Source: CAIWHR01 sp963724975
GTDB lineage: Bacteria > Pseudomonadota > Gammaproteobacteria > Burkholderiales > Casimicrobiaceae
Reading direction: 5' to 3'
Length of the DNA stretch: 64,000 bases
NCBI GenBank assembly: GCA_963724975.1
Contig: CAVRXB010000003.1
Span: 620,001 to 684,000 of the forward strand
Position 1 is the first letter of the stretch. The number at the start of each line of letters is the position of its first letter. The notes beneath the pieces are model-generated. The model had not been told where the DNA came from, did not search any database, and saw only the letters and a program-made list of their open reading frames with translations. Made by a program: the position numbers and the translations under genes. Of the stretch, positions 62,523 through 64,000 are shown in pieces.

Positions 62523-62972
62523 ATGCCCACCATCCCCGGAGCCGGAATTATCGCCCATGCCATACAGCTCGCCATCGCACCGGTATTCCTGCTGACCGGG
62601 GTGGCCGGATTGCTCAACGTGATGGCGGGCCGGCTCGCGCGCGTGATCGACCGTGTTCGTGCGCTCGAGCAGACCTGGCCCGGTCTCGATGCCAAATCCC
62701 GCGCCACGGCGCGCGTCGAAATCGGCAATCTCGAGCGGCGCCGACGCGTCTGCAGCTGGTCGATCAACTATTCGACGGCGGCGGCGCTGCTGATCTGCCT
62801 CGTGATCGTCGCTCTCTTTGTCGAGGAGTTCTTTGCAAAGGACCTGCGCTGGCTCGCCGGCGCGTTGTTCGTCGCCGCGATGGTGGCGCTGATCGGCGGC
62901 CTCACGTGCTTCATGCGCGAAGTCTATCTCGCGACGCACATGACGAGCGTCGACCTCAAGCAGTTCGAATGA
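62523..62972 (+). CDS. DUF2721-family membrane protein
   Basis: 149 residues. Three membrane helices: IQLAIAPVFLLTGVAGLLNVM, STAAALLICLVIVALFVEEF and LAGALFVAAMVALIGGLTCFM. A conserved basic stretch (ARVIDRVRALE) and RRRRVCSWSINY match DUF2721. Start ATG follows GGAG. It is divergent from the pirin gene. Function is unknown in the family. Confidence 0.9.
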   Translation: MPTIPGAGIIAHAIQLAIAPVFLLTGVAGLLNVMAGRLARVIDRVRALEQTWPGLDAKSRATARVEIGNLERRRRVCSWSINYSTAAALLICLVIVALFVEEFFAKDLRWLAGALFVAAMVALIGGLTCFMREVYLATHMTSVDLKQFE

Positions 62973-62999
62973 ACCGAAGACTCTTTCGGCGGCATCACG

Positions 63000-64000
63000 T
63001 CACTTGCGCTTCGCGAGTATCGCCTCGATCTCGTCCATGATCGCGTTCATCCGCGCGACCAGCGCCTGGTAGGGCGCCGGCGTCGCGAGATCGACGCCGG
63101 CCTTCTTCACGAGCTCGTACGGATAGTCCGAGCCGCCGGCCTTCAGCAGGTCGAGGTAGCGCTCGAGCGCGCCCGGCTCGCTCGCCGCCGACCCGCTGCG
63201 CGAACAGCGCGCTCGCGGCGATCGACGTCGCGTACTGGTAGACGTAGAAGCCGTTGTAGAAGTGCGGGATGTACGCCCACTCGACGCAATAGGCGTCGTC
63301 GATCGTCGACCACGCCTTCGGCTGGCGCCGTGGTAGCGCTTCAGGATGTCGCAATACGCCTTGGTCAACGCTTCGCCGGTCAGCGGCTCGCCCTTGTCGA
63401 CCCGCGCGTGGATGCTGCGCTCGAACTCGGCGAACATCGCCTGCCGGAAGAACGTTCCGCGCAGCTGCTCCAGCGCGGAGCCGAGGTAGAAGAGGCGCTC
63501 GTCGTCGGTCTTCGCCGTCTTCAGCACTCGCTGCAGCAGCAGCTCCTCGTTGAACGTCGACGCGATCTCGGCGATGAACGTCGCGTAGTTCGACGTGACG
63601 AACGGCTGCGCCTGGTTGGCGAGGTACGAGTGCATCGCATGGCCCCACTCGTGCGCCACCGTGGTGACCGATTCGTAGTCGTCGTTGTAGTTCATCAGCA
63701 CGTACGGATGCACGTCGTACGCATAGCCGTCCATGTGCGCGCCGGACTGCTTGTGCGGCCGCGGATAGGTGTCCATCCAGCGGTGGTCGAAGCCGTAGGT
63801 CAAGCGCGTCGACGTACTCCTTGCCGAGCGGCGCGACCGCCTCCAGCACCGAGCTTGCGGCCGACGGCGTAGGGAAGCGTGACGTCGCCGTGCACGAGCG
63901 GCGGGTAGATGTCGTAGTAGTGGAGCTGCGGCACGCCCAGCATCTTCGCGCGCAGGCGGAAATAGCGGTGCAGCGTCGGCAGGTTCGCGTTCGGTCTGCG
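63000..64000 (-). pseudogene. M3-family oligoendopeptidase F-like, frameshifted, 5' end outside window
   Basis: The M3 metallopeptidase C-terminal half can be read through several frames: LPTLHRYFRLRAKMLGVPQLHYYDIYPPLVHG from the window edge, LEAVAPLGKEYVDAL, then DHRWMDTYPRPHKQSGAHMDG and the zinc motif TTVAHEWGHAMHSYL, then WSTIDDAYCVEWAYIPHFYNGFYVYQYATS, and finally YPYELVKKAGVDLATPAPYQ to the stop at 63000. Shifts lie near 63850, 63800, 63330 and 63190. All segments are well conserved, so sequencing errors are more likely than decay. The enzyme degrades oligopeptides in the cytoplasm. Confidence 0.85.

Noticed and set aside
1..64000. CRISPR arrays, tRNA or rRNA genes
   Set aside because: No regularly spaced direct repeats and no tRNA- or rRNA-like sequence were noticed on reading; a dedicated covariance search was not possible.

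Overview
The window is GC-rich bacterial DNA with tight ATGA-type gene overlaps, strong AGGAG-type ribosome binding sites and some GTG/TTG starts. The gene set (TRAP transporters, TrpX-type periplasmic binding protein, CoxE/MoxR genes, paired isoquinoline-oxidoreductase-type molybdenum hydroxylases, class III ribonucleotide reductase behind an FNR box) suggests a proteobacterium, most likely a soil or sediment betaproteobacterium. That placement is inference; there is no rRNA marker.

Layout. (1) 1-1221: two permease subunits of a sugar-type ABC importer. (2) 1.4-4.7 kb: accessory genes: an XRE regulator with an overlapping partner and a palindromic operator, an ABM-fold protein, an Hsp20 chaperone and small unknown proteins. 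(3) 4.7-18.5 kb: a mobile island. Two almost identical IS1111-type (IS110 family) elements stand 10.4 kb apart, and both have their right end against an integron attC-type heptamer. Between them are two recognisable attC sites with gene cassettes (a SnoaL-like lipoprotein and a BLUF blue-light sensor), an IS30 element with terminal repeats and a TTA duplication, and two paralogous molybdenum hydroxylase operons. No integrase is visible. (4) 18.2-21.0 kb: a bifunctional penicillin-binding protein gene broken by a frameshift, with an IS30-related mini-element at its 3' end.

(5) 21.2-29.3 kb: the most unusual region. A minus-strand operon encodes, in order of transcription, a 40-residue peptide, a 106-residue protein, an M29-like metallopeptidase homologue, a 2-oxoglutarate/Fe(II) oxygenase, a second M29-like homologue, a YcaO cyclodehydratase-type enzyme and a TfuA-like protein. 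A convergent gene encodes an S41-type peptidase whose catalytic lysine is replaced. YcaO with TfuA is the known signature of peptide backbone thioamidation, so I read this as a RiPP (modified peptide) gene cluster of a layout I do not recognise.

(6) 29.7-36.4 kb: a DUF599 membrane protein, an IS3 remnant, a macrolide-type ABC efflux operon (adaptor, permease, ATPase) and a decayed IS30 copy. (7) 36.6-48.8 kb: AzlCD amino acid exporter, MoxR ATPase and its CoxE-like VWA partner separated by three other genes (one a hydrolase fused to an acyl-CoA-binding domain), a polytopic membrane protein, and a DUF4331-TPR-HupE operon. (8) 48.9-56.8 kb: an aromatic acid module (adenylate-forming ligase plus flavin monooxygenase resembling salicylate-to-gentisate enzymes), an EamA transporter with a histidine-rich tail, a TauD-type dioxygenase and a TRAP transporter. 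(9) 56.9-64.0 kb: PCu(A)C copper chaperone, anaerobic ribonucleotide reductase split into NrdD, a separate glycyl-radical protein and NrdG, lytic transglycosylase, pirin, DUF2721 protein and the end of an M3 oligopeptidase.

At least eight otherwise intact genes carry single-base frameshifts, mostly beyond 39 kb. This looks more like residual sequencing error than gene decay, and affected entries are marked.
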